A DNA stretch of 5,182 nt from Vitreoscilla sp. (GTDB taxonomy: Bacteria > Pseudomonadota > Gammaproteobacteria > Burkholderiales > Burkholderiaceae), in the NCBI GenBank assembly GCA_014378125.1, contig JACMOG010000395.1, positions 1 to 5,182 on the forward strand, read 5' to 3'. The notes under the pieces were generated by a model that was given only the letters and a program-made list of their open reading frames with translations, ran no database searches and had not been told where the DNA came from. Positions 1 through 5,182 of this stretch are shown one piece after another (within the stretch, counting starts at the first letter, position 1; every line of letters starts with the position of its first letter). A program made the translations under genes and the position numbers.

Positions 1-375
1 CTTGGGCAGCCGGTTGCCGTCCACCAGCACCTTGTGCGGCGGTAGCCGCAGGCCCTCCACGGCACGCTTCATGGCCAGCATGGTGGCGTGCAGGATGTTC
101 AGCTCGTCGATCTCGGCCACGCTGGCCTCGGCCACGCAGAAGGCCAGCGCGTGCGCGCGGATCTCGTCGAACAGGCGCTCGCGCCTGAGCGGCGTGAGCT
201 GCTTGGAATCGTTGAGCCCCTTGATGCGCTTGAGGTCGTCGAGGATCACCGCGGCGGCCACCACGGGCCCCGCGAGCGGGCCGCGGCCGGCCTCGTCGAC
301 GCCCGCCACCAGTCCCTCATTGGCGTCGAAACGCAACGAGATCTGTTCAGGCTTTGACAACTTGCGCGATGGCAT
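1..375 (-). CDS. rnhB: Ribonuclease HII, N-terminal part (3' end outside the window)
   Basis: Cytoplasmic endonuclease that cuts the RNA strand of RNA/DNA hybrids and removes single ribonucleotides misincorporated into DNA. 125 codons are visible of a family usually near 200 residues; the rest lies beyond position 1. The diagnostic block [12 protein letters not shown] lies at residues 26-37, with the metal-binding pair D27 and E28, followed by LNDSKQL (54-60), the helix around [10 protein letters not shown] (93-102) and VDGN (118-121), where D119 is the expected third catalytic acidic residue. The chosen ATG (375-373) has GGGAG seven bases upstream and gives an N-terminal leader of about 22 residues before the catalytic strand. 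It overlaps the lpxB end by 29 bp in another frame, so the two genes are probably translationally coupled. An in-frame TTG at 360-358 is a less likely start. Identification is secure; the start is probable. Confidence 0.94.
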   Translation of the reverse strand, partial: MPSRKLSKPEQISLRFDANEGLVAGVDEAGRGPLAGPVVAAAVILDDLKRIKGLNDSKQLTPLRRERLFDEIRAHALAFCVAEASVAEIDELNILHATMLAMKRAVEGLRLPPHKVLVDGNRLPK

Positions 376-1534
376 CGGCGGACTCCCGCACCGTGTCGCG
401 GCGCAGCAGGTGGTGCAGTTCCAGGAATCGGACGCGCACGCGCTCGCAGCGCGCGCTGTCGTCCAGCCATTCGATTGTCGCTCGGGCGAGCGCCTCGGGG
501 GTGGCGGCCTCCTGCAAAAGTTCGGGCACGATGAAGTCGCGGCACAACACGTTGGGCAGGCCCACCCAGGGCTGCAGGCGCAGCCGCTTCATGCGCAGGG
601 CGTTGAACCAGCTGACCACGTAGGTGATGACCATCGGGCGCTTGAACAGCGCGGCCTCCAGCGTGGCCGTGCCGCTGGCCACGAGGGTGACGTCGCAGGC
701 CGCGAGGGCCTCGTGCGAGCGGCCTTCCAGCAGGTCCACCGGCACGCCCGGCGCGTGGCGCAGCACCAGCGGCTCGACCAGCGCACGCATGCCCGGCGCC
801 ACCGGCAGCACGAAGCGCAGGCCCGGACGCTGGCGATGCAGGATCGCCGCGGCGGCCAGCATGCGCGACGCGATCAGCTTGATCTCCGAGCGCCGGCTGC
901 CGGGCAGCAGCGTCACCACCTGCGCCGTGGCGGGCAGGTTGAGCGCCGCGCGCGCCGCCTCGCGGTCGGGCTCGAGCGGGATGACCTGCGCCAGCGGATG
1001 GCCCACGTAAGTAGCCTTGATGCCGTGCGCGCGCAGCAGGTCGGGCTCGAACGGGAACAGGCACAGCACGTGGTCGGCCGATGCCGCCAGCGTGTGCACG
1101 CGATCGCCGCGCCAGGCCCAGATCGACGGGCACACGAAGTGAACCGTCTTGATGCCCGAGGCCTTCAGGCGTTTCTCGAGCCCGAAGTTGAAGTCGGGCG
1201 CGTCGACACCCACGAACACGTCGGGACGCTCGGCGATCAGCCGGTCGCCCAGCGCATTGCGGATGCCCACCAGCTCGCGATAGTTCAGCAGCACGTCGAC
1301 GTAGCCGAACAGCGACAGCTTCTCGGCCGGCCACCAGGCGTCGAAGCCCAGCGCGATCATCCTCGGGCCGCCGATGCCGGCGGCGCTCAGCGCGGGCCAG
1401 CGTTGCTTGAGGCCCTGCAACAGCAGGCCGGCGAGCAGGTCGCCGGAGGTCTCGCCGGCCACCATGCCCAGGCGCAACGCCTCGGCGTCGATGGGGCCGA
1501 GGGGGAACTGGGTGGATGCCGGCGCGGGGCTCAT
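347..1534 (-). CDS. lpxB: Lipid-A-disaccharide synthase LpxB
   Basis: GT19 glycosyltransferase that joins UDP-2,3-diacylglucosamine and lipid X to form the lipid A disaccharide, acting at the inner face of the cytoplasmic membrane. The product is 395 residues, close to the usual 380-390. Visible landmarks in order are [10 protein letters not shown] (23-32, the N-terminal phosphate-binding loop), VDAPDFN (110-116), [11 protein letters not shown] (136-146), FPFEPD (160-165), YVGHP (176-180), [10 protein letters not shown] (209-218), [11 protein letters not shown] (287-297) and GLPNVL (325-330). These are family hallmarks across both Rossmann-like domains, and none is broken. The ATG start adds about 20 poorly conserved residues before the core. 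No strong Shine-Dalgarno site is visible. With only 10 bp separating it from the lpxA stop, coupling to lpxA translation is likely. The end overlaps the start of rnhB. Confidence 0.97.
   Translation of the reverse strand: MSPAPASTQFPLGPIDAEALRLGMVAGETSGDLLAGLLLQGLKQRWPALSAAGIGGPRMIALGFDAWWPAEKLSLFGYVDVLLNYRELVGIRNALGDRLIAERPDVFVGVDAPDFNFGLEKRLKASGIKTVHFVCPSIWAWRGDRVHTLAASADHVLCLFPFEPDLLRAHGIKATYVGHPLAQVIPLEPDREAARAALNLPATAQVVTLLPGSRRSEIKLIASRMLAAAAILHRQRPGLRFVLPVAPGMRALVEPLVLRHAPGVPVDLLEGRSHEALAACDVTLVASGTATLEAALFKRPMVITYVVSWFNALRMKRLRLQPWVGLPNVLCRDFIVPELLQEAATPEALARATIEWLDDSARCERVRVRFLELHHLLRRDTVRESADAIAQVVKA
383..387 (-). promoter_or_regulatory. Ribosome binding site for rnhB inside lpxB
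   Basis: The minus strand reads GGGAG here, seven bases before the ATG at 375-373. It lies inside the last codons of lpxB. It decides the rnhB start in favour of this ATG over downstream TTG codons. Confidence 0.6.
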
Positions 1535-1544
1535 CGGCGCCGGA

Positions 1545-2339
1545 TCAGCGGACCAGGCCGCGGGTGCCGGACGCGATGAACGAGAGCATCGTGTCGATGT
1601 CGCCGTCGACGCCCGCGTCGTCGCCGCGCATTGCCTCGATCTCGGCCTTGGCGACGTCCAGCGTCTGGCTCATGCGGTACAGCGCCTTGTGCATGTTGCG
1701 GATGGCGGCGATGCGCTCCGCGGAGAACTCGCGCCGCTTCAGGCCGGTGAGGTTGACGGCGCGCAGGGCCATCGGGTTGCCCTCGGCCACCATGAACGGC
1801 GGCACGTCCTGCGCCACGTGGGCCTGGAAGCCGATCATCGCGTGGGTGCCGATGTGCACGAACTGGTGCACGCCCGACAGCCCGCCGACCACGGCCCAGT
1901 CGCCCACGTGCACGTGGCCCGCCAGCGTGACGCCGTTGGCCAGCACCGTGCGGTCGCCCAGGCGCACGTCGTGCGCCACGTGGACGTAGGCCATGATCCA
2001 GTTGTCCGAGCCGACGCGCGTGATGCCCTCTTCCTTGCGCGTGCCCGTGTTGAGCGTGCAGAATTCGCGGATGGTGTTGCGGTCGCCGATGCGCAGCTCG
2101 GTGAGCTCGCCCCTGTGGCTCATGTCCTGCGGCATCGCGCCGATGGGGCCGAACTGGTAGAACGTGTTGTCGCGGCCGATGGTGGTGCGGCCCTCGATGA
2201 CGCAGTGCGGGCCCACCTTCGTGCCGGCGTCGATGCGCACGTGCGCGCCGATGACGCTGTAGGGGCCGACGCTGACCGACGAGTCGAGCTGCGCCGCCGG
2301 ATCGACGATCGCGGTGGGATGGATGGGCGGCATCGACAT
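1545..2339 (-). CDS. lpxA: UDP-N-acetylglucosamine O-acyltransferase LpxA
   Basis: Catalyses the first step of lipid A synthesis, moving a 3-hydroxyacyl chain from ACP to the 3-OH of UDP-GlcNAc in the cytoplasm. The 264-residue product matches the family length (E. coli 262). The N-terminal two thirds are hexapeptide repeats of a left-handed beta-helix, starting at IHPTAIVDP (6-14). The catalytic histidine is H123 in VHVAHD, with H142 (LAGHV), H158 and Q159 (GVHQF) and AQDVPPF (176-182) also present. The C-terminal helical domain runs from about 200. At the position matching the E. coli acyl-chain ruler G173 this protein has F171. The start is ATG 2339-2337 (MSMPP). ATG 2333 is an alternative, and a GTG at 2381 would add 14 non-conserved residues. 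Only a weak GGGG lies nine bases upstream. The start sits inside the unterminated fabZ frame. Confidence 0.96.
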   Translation of the reverse strand: MSMPPIHPTAIVDPAAQLDSSVSVGPYSVIGAHVRIDAGTKVGPHCVIEGRTTIGRDNTFYQFGPIGAMPQDMSHRGELTELRIGDRNTIREFCTLNTGTRKEEGITRVGSDNWIMAYVHVAHDVRLGDRTVLANGVTLAGHVHVGDWAVVGGLSGVHQFVHIGTHAMIGFQAHVAQDVPPFMVAEGNPMALRAVNLTGLKRREFSAERIAAIRNMHKALYRMSQTLDVAKAEIEAMRGDDAGVDGDIDTMLSFIASGTRGLVR

Positions 2340-2815
2340 CGTGGCGAGCCCCAGCAGGCCTGCACCGCTCGCACGGTGCACATCAGCTCGGCCTCGACGG
2401 CCAGTTCACCGTCCACCGTGGCGCGGGTGGCGTACTTGTAGATGGCGCCCTTCTTGCGGGTGATGGTCGACTCGAGGATGAGCTGGTCGCCCGGCTCGAC
2501 CACGCGCTTGAAGCGCGCGCCGTCGATGCCGGCGAAGTAGTACAGCCGCGAACCGTCCGACGTCTCGCCTTCCGACGAGAACGACAGCAGCGCCGAGGCC
2601 TGGGCCAGCGCCTCGAGCATCAGCACGCCGGGCATCACCGGGCGGTTGGGGAAGTGCCCGTTGAAGAACGGCTCGTTGATGGTGACGTTCTTCAGTGCCT
2701 TGATGCGCACGTCCTTCTCGAGCTCGAGCACGCGATCGACGAGCAGGAACGGATAGCGGTGCGGCAGCTTCTTGATGATCTGGTGGATGTCCATCAACAT
2801 GGGAGTCTCATTCAT
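2120..2815 (-). CDS. fabZ: 3-hydroxyacyl-ACP dehydratase FabZ with missing normal stop codon
   Basis: Dehydrates (3R)-hydroxyacyl-ACP to trans-2-enoyl-ACP in fatty-acid elongation, in the cytoplasm. Residues 1-151 form a complete hot-dog-fold Fab[18 protein letters not shown] (17-33), [14 protein letters not shown] (43-56) with catalytic H54, [12 protein letters not shown] (61-72) with catalytic E68, [13 protein letters not shown] (92-104), and the usual final strand [10 protein letters not shown]. The E. coli protein is also 151 residues long and has the same catalytic positions. Here codon 152 is CAG rather than a stop, and the frame stays open for 80 more codons, ending at TGA 2122-2120 well inside lpxA. 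That tail is a low-complexity Arg/Ser/Ala-rich shadow of lpxA and not a recognisable domain. The ATG overlaps the lpxD TGA as ATGA. In-frame ATGs at 2800 and 2794 are alternative starts. Either the stop was lost by TAG to CAG, or the base is a sequence error; the functional domain ends at 2363. Confidence 0.92.
   Translation of the reverse strand: MNETPMLMDIHQIIKKLPHRYPFLLVDRVLELEKDVRIKALKNVTINEPFFNGHFPNRPVMPGVLMLEALAQASALLSFSSEGETSDGSRLYYFAGIDGARFKRVVEPGDQLILESTITRKKGAIYKYATRATVDGELAVEAELMCTVRAVQACWGSPRCRCRPSIPPRSSIRRRSSTRRSASAPTASSARTCASTPARRWARTASSRAAPPSAATTRSTSSAPSARCRRT
2360..2362 (-). other. Position where the fabZ stop codon would be expected
   Basis: The codon read on the minus strand is CAG (Gln152), directly after the normal FabZ C-terminus CTVRAV. 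One C-to-T change would make TAG, end FabZ at 151 residues, and leave a conventional 20-bp gap to the lpxA ATG. The other two frames show no stop between here and the lpxA start, so a one-base indel would not provide a nearby stop. Confidence 0.6.
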
Positions 2816-3849
2816 TCTTTGCGAGCGTTTTTCTCGAGGGCTCTGACGCGCTCGCGGAGGGCGTACAGGTTGCGAAGGGTGACCGCGTTCTTTTCCCAGC
2901 TGGCGTGCTCGTCGACCGGGAAGATGGCCGTGTAGGTGCCCTTCTTCTTCAGGGAGTGCATCACCATGGTGGAGGCCGACACCACCACGCCGTCGACGAT
3001 CTCGATGTGGCCCTGGATCATGGCGGCGCCGCCGATCATCACGTTGCGGCCCACCCGGGTGCTGCCGGCGATGCCCACGCACGCCGCCATCACGGTGTGC
3101 GCGCCGATGTGGCAGTTGTGCCCGATCTGGATCTGGTTGTCCAGCTTGACACCGTCCTCGATGATGGTGTCGGCCAAAGCGCCGCGGTCGATGCAGGTGT
3201 TGGCGCCGATGTCGACGTCGTCGCCGATCATCACGCGCCCGGTCTGCGGAATCTTGATGTAGACGCCGCCCTCGTTGGCGAAGCCGAAGCCGTCGGTGCC
3301 GATCACGGCGCCCGAATGGATGATGCCGCGCTTGCCGATTTCGCAGCGCGCATGGAAGGTGGCGTTGGCGAACAGGTGGGTGCCCTCGCCGATCACGGCG
3401 CCGCGGCCGATAAAGCAGCCGGCGTCGATCACCACGCCGGCGCCAATCACGGCGCCATCGAGGATGGTGACCTGCGGGCCGATGTGCGCGCTCGGGTCGA
3501 CCATGGCGCCGGGCGCCACGCTGGCCGACGGATCGATGCCGGGCGCGGGCGCGACTTCGCTCAGCGCGGCGAAATACTGCGCCGCGCGGGCGAAATACAC
3601 GTAGGGGTTGTTGGTGACGATGCGCGCGCCGCGGTACGTTTCGGCCACCGTGGCGTCGTCCGCCGGCGCGACGATCAATGCCGCGGCCCCGCTTTGCGCC
3701 GCTTGCGCGCGCAGTTTGCTATTGCTCAGAAAGCTGATGTCCGGGCCTGTGGCGTTGGCCAATGGTGCGATCCCGCTCACTTCCAGGTTCGGATCTCCCA
3801 CCAGCTGGCCGCCCAAGCGTTCGACCAATTCACCTAGTCGCGTGCCCAT
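2812..3849 (-). CDS. lpxD: UDP-3-O-(3-hydroxyacyl)glucosamine N-acyltransferase LpxD
   Basis: Third step of lipid A synthesis: adds the N-linked 3-hydroxyacyl chain to UDP-3-O-acylglucosamine, using acyl-ACP, in the cytoplasm. The product is 345 residues, standard for the family. The N-terminal uridine-binding domain (1-100) contains GIAPLANA (26-33) and ISFLSN (38-43). Hexapeptide repeats of the beta-helix cover about 103-290, with the hallmark GTDGFGF (184-190). H244 in IGHN corresponds to the catalytic histidine (E. coli H239) and H281 in QGHIEI to E. coli H276. M295 aligns with the E. coli chain-length ruler M290. A charged C-terminal helix (about 316-345) is typical of the trimer. No strong Shine-Dalgarno site is visible before the ATG; AGG abuts it directly. 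It follows skp copy 2 after 31 bp, and its TGA overlaps the fabZ ATG by 4 bp. Confidence 0.97.
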   Translation of the reverse strand: MGTRLGELVERLGGQLVGDPNLEVSGIAPLANATGPDISFLSNSKLRAQAAQSGAAALIVAPADDATVAETYRGARIVTNNPYVYFARAAQYFAALSEVAPAPGIDPSASVAPGAMVDPSAHIGPQVTILDGAVIGAGVVIDAGCFIGRGAVIGEGTHLFANATFHARCEIGKRGIIHSGAVIGTDGFGFANEGGVYIKIPQTGRVMIGDDVDIGANTCIDRGALADTIIEDGVKLDNQIQIGHNCHIGAHTVMAACVGIAGSTRVGRNVMIGGAAMIQGHIEIVDGVVVSASTMVMHSLKKKGTYTAIFPVDEHASWEKNAVTLRNLYALRERVRALEKNARKE

Positions 3850-3880
3850 CCTGGTTGTCCGTTCGATGTCTGTTCAAGCG

Positions 3881-4393
3881 CTATTGATCGAGCCGCTTGA
3901 TGATTTTGTCGGTGATGTCGATGCCCGCGCGCGTCCATAGCACGTCGCGGAACAAGACGATGTCGATTTTTTCCTGCTGGGCCACCTGGCCGATCAGCAC
4001 GTGCGCCTTTTCCGAAAACAGCGCCTGCTCCTCGCTCTTGCGCTGCGCCAGGTCGTCGTGGTAAACCGTTTCCTTGCGCTGCATTTCCTTGTCGAGGTCC
4101 AGCACCTCGCGCGAACGCCGGGTGCGTTCCGGCTCGGGCAGGCTGGCCGCCTCTGCCTCGTATTTCTCCGACAGCTTTTTGAGGCGGGCGAACATCTCCT
4201 GGTTTGCCTTGTTGCGTCCGGAAAACTCCGCGGCGATCCTGGCGTCGGCCGCCTTCGCCGTGTTCGACGCGGCGTACAGGCGCTCGATGGCGACGTAGCC
4301 GATGCGTCCCGGCCCGCCCTGCGCCAGCGCGCTGGCGCCGGCGCCGAGTGCCGCACCGCCCAGCACCGCGGCGGCTATCCTGATTCTGAGCAT
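3881..4393 (-). CDS. Periplasmic chaperone of the Skp/OmpH family, copy 2
   Basis: Predicted periplasmic holdase for unfolded outer-membrane proteins. The 170-residue product has a signal peptide with positive R3 and R5, an Ala/Gly/Leu-rich core and a plausible cleavage after ASALA (residue 24). The mature start RIGYVAIERL, the highly charged K/E/R/Q middle (about 50-130, the coiled-coil arms of the Skp trimer) and the end DITDKIIKRLDQ are family features. It is a tandem paralogue of the gene just upstream: the mature parts align with one gap and a little over half of the residues match by my hand count. The ATG at 4393-4391 is preferred. An in-frame GTG at 4399 adds two residues. The upstream stop ends nine bases before the ATG and no Shine-Dalgarno site is evident, so translation may depend on coupling. 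The family is clear; which copy is the functional equivalent of E. coli Skp is not. Confidence 0.9.
   Translation of the reverse strand: MLRIRIAAAVLGGAALGAGASALAQGGPGRIGYVAIERLYAASNTAKAADARIAAEFSGRNKANQEMFARLKKLSEKYEAEAASLPEPERTRRSREVLDLDKEMQRKETVYHDDLAQRKSEEQALFSEKAHVLIGQVAQQEKIDIVLFRDVLWTRAGIDITDKIIKRLDQ
3895..3924. repeat. Direct repeat, copy in skp copy 2 (partner at 4417-4446)
   Basis: Thirty bases that match 4417-4446 in the same orientation with one mismatch (position 3905 versus 4427). They encode the shared C-terminal stretch around DITDKIIK of the two OmpH paralogues. The repeat is explained by gene duplication plus protein conservation, but it is long enough to be a substrate for recombination that would delete one copy. 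Confidence 0.75.
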
Positions 4394-4402
4394 GGTCACG
4401 AA

Positions 4403-4927
4403 TTACTTGTCGAGCAGCTTGATGATCTTGTCGGTGATGTCGATGCGCGGGCTCGACCATGCCGATTCCTGCAGCACCACGTCGAGGTGTTCCTGTTCGG
4501 CGATCTGCTCGATCAGCTTGTAGGCTTTTTGCGCGATGTTGGCGCGCTCTTCGCTCTTGCGCTGCAGCAGGTCTTCATTGAACTCGCGCTGGGTGCGCTG
4601 GACGTCCTTTTCGAGGTCGGCCACTTCGCGATAACGCTTGGTGCGTTCCGGCTCGACCAGGCTGGGGTTGTCGGCGTCGAACTTCTCCGACAGCGACTTC
4701 AGGCGCCCCAGCATGTCCTTGGTCGCCTTCTGGCGCTTGGAAAATTCGGCCTCGATCTTGGCGTCGGCGGCCTTGGCCAGCTTCGATTCGGTCATCAGGC
4801 GCTCGGTGAAGACGAAGCCGATGCGGCTGGGCGCGCCGGGCGCCGTTTGCGCCTGCGCCAGCGGGGCGGCGCACAGCGCCACCATGGCAAACAGCTTGGG
4901 CAGCGAGGCAGTCAGGTTTTTCAACAT
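4403..4927 (-). CDS. skp: Periplasmic chaperone of the Skp/OmpH family, copy 1
   Basis: Predicted periplasmic chaperone that binds unfolded beta-barrel proteins on their way to the Bam complex. The 174-residue product begins with a signal peptide (K3, a hydrophobic core, and likely cleavage after LAQA at residue 26). Then follow RIGFVFTERL (35-44), a strongly charged helical middle including AKAADAKIEAEFSKRQ and EPERTKRYREV, and the C-terminal motif DITDKIIKLLDK. Mature length and charge pattern match Skp (E. coli precursor 161 residues). The start ATG 4927-4925 has GGAG four bases upstream. An in-frame ATG at 4939 would add MRRT but has no ribosome binding site. It lies 16 bp after bamA, the gene whose product receives Skp clients. 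A cysteine in the signal peptide (VALC) is not a proper lipobox. Confidence 0.92.
   Translation of the reverse strand: MLKNLTASLPKLFAMVALCAAPLAQAQTAPGAPSRIGFVFTERLMTESKLAKAADAKIEAEFSKRQKATKDMLGRLKSLSEKFDADNPSLVEPERTKRYREVADLEKDVQRTQREFNEDLLQRKSEERANIAQKAYKLIEQIAEQEHLDVVLQESAWSSPRIDITDKIIKLLDK
4417..4446. repeat. Direct repeat, copy in skp copy 1 (partner at 3895-3924)
   Basis: Matches 3895-3924 at 29 of 30 bases, 522 bp apart. It lies in the same place in the coding sequence, just before the stop codon of skp copy 1. Confidence 0.75.
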
Positions 4928-4931
4928 AGTT

Positions 4932-4935
4932 CTCC
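4932..4935 (-). promoter_or_regulatory. Ribosome binding site for skp copy 1
   Basis: GGAG on the minus strand, four bases before the ATG at 4927-4925, in the 16-bp gap after the bamA stop. It favours this ATG over the in-frame ATG at 4939, which lies upstream of it. Confidence 0.55.
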
Positions 4936-4943
4936 GCATTCGA

Positions 4944-5182
4944 TCAGAAACCGGTACCCATCTGGAACTGGAAGCGCTCCAGGCGATCGCCCGGCTTGGC
5001 GTTCAGGGGCTTAGCATAACTTAACTTGAGCGGGCCGACCGGCGAAATCCAGGACACGCCCAGGCCTGCCGAGTAGCGCAGCTCGGAAGCGCGGATCTTC
5101 TGGCCTTCCTGGTAGATCTGCCCGCCGTCGAGGAAGCCGAACCAGCGCAGGCTGCGGTCAGGTCCGCCGCCCGGGAACGGCA
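4944..5182 (-). CDS. bamA: Outer membrane protein assembly factor BamA, C-terminal end (5' part outside the window)
   Basis: Core subunit of the Bam complex, an Omp85-family barrel that inserts beta-barrel proteins into the outer membrane. Only the last 78 codons are visible, covering the final barrel strands. Family signs are DRSLRWFGFLDGGQIY, then ELRYSAGLGVSWISPVGPLKLSY, split here by position only for description, and the last strand RFQFQMGTGF ending in phenylalanine. That terminal aromatic residue is the beta-signal expected of an outer-membrane barrel. The gene is followed after 16 bp by skp copy 1, the usual order. Near the end, codons for KLSYAK are AT-rich, including a rare TTA leucine, unlike the surrounding GC-ending codons. 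Being only an end fragment, it could in principle be another Omp85 member, but the neighbours make BamA by far the best call. Confidence 0.93.
   Translation of the reverse strand, partial: PFPGGGPDRSLRWFGFLDGGQIYQEGQKIRASELRYSAGLGVSWISPVGPLKLSYAKPLNAKPGDRLERFQFQMGTGF

Noticed and set aside
2..1579. A 525-codon open frame on the plus strand opposite lpxB and rnhB
   Set aside because: It is antisense to two strongly conserved genes. Its residue content (Arg, Gln, His, Ala, Gly) is the usual shadow of GC-rich codons, and no domain is recognisable.
1374..2441. A 355-codon plus-strand frame opposite lpxA
   Set aside because: It is an Ala/Val/Asp/His/Arg-rich mirror of hexapeptide-repeat codons with no recognisable motif.
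1545..2815. FabZ-LpxA fusion protein
   Set aside because: The two genes are in different frames and the lpxA frame has a TGA upstream of its GTG at 2381, so no continuous fusion exists without a frameshift.
2905..3837. A 310-codon plus-strand frame opposite lpxD with a repetitive VDHGA-type pattern
   Set aside because: The periodicity comes from the hexapeptide repeats of LpxD on the other strand, so it is not evidence of a repeat protein.
3850..3880. Promoter or terminator in the 31-bp gap between skp copy 2 and lpxD
   Set aside because: No hairpin with a T run and no -35/-10 pair is visible; the gap is too short to argue for a separate transcription unit.
4840..4927. Lipoprotein signal in skp copy 1 (cysteine in VALC)
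   Set aside because: The residue before the cysteine is leucine, not Gly/Ala/Ser, and a good type I cleavage site (AQA) follows.
4001..5014. A 337-codon plus-strand frame opposite both skp genes
   Set aside because: It is antisense to two signal-peptide-bearing conserved proteins; the resemblance between its two halves only reflects the skp duplication.

Overview
The window is one strand-uniform stretch of a GC-rich betaproteobacterial chromosome. Every gene I can support reads on the minus strand, so transcription runs from high to low coordinates. The order is bamA (3' end) - skp/ompH copy 1 - skp/ompH copy 2 - lpxD - fabZ - lpxA - lpxB - rnhB (5' part). This is the classic outer-membrane biogenesis cluster. 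Gene order, base composition, BamA and FabZ sequence style and a tandem pair of OmpH genes suggest Burkholderiales. An Oxalobacteraceae-like organism (Massilia/Duganella type) is my best guess, but that family placement is from memory and only moderately secure.

Layout, in the direction of transcription: the last 78 codons of bamA (5182-4944); a 16-bp gap; skp copy 1 (4927-4403); a 9-bp gap; skp copy 2 (4393-3881); a 31-bp gap; lpxD (3849-2812); fabZ, whose ATG overlaps the lpxD TGA by 4 bp (2815 onward); lpxA (2339-1545), starting inside the open fabZ frame; a 10-bp gap; lpxB (1534-347); rnhB (375 to beyond the window edge), overlapping lpxB by 29 bp. No gap is long enough to hold a separate gene, and I see no intrinsic terminator, so a single polycistronic operon is the simplest reading.

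The genes work together as follows. BamA inserts beta-barrel proteins into the outer membrane, and Skp/OmpH chaperones carry unfolded barrels across the periplasm to it. LpxA, LpxD and LpxB catalyse three steps of lipid A synthesis. FabZ sits between them and draws on the same 3-hydroxyacyl-ACP pool for fatty-acid elongation. RnhB is a housekeeping nuclease that travels with the cluster.

I do not see an undescribed system here. The points worth a second look are the missing fabZ stop codon, where one base change from TAG would explain the anomaly; the divergent tandem pair of Skp chaperones; a phenylalanine at the acyl-chain ruler position of LpxA, predicting a shorter lipid A acyl chain; and a small AT-rich, rare-codon patch near the end of bamA.
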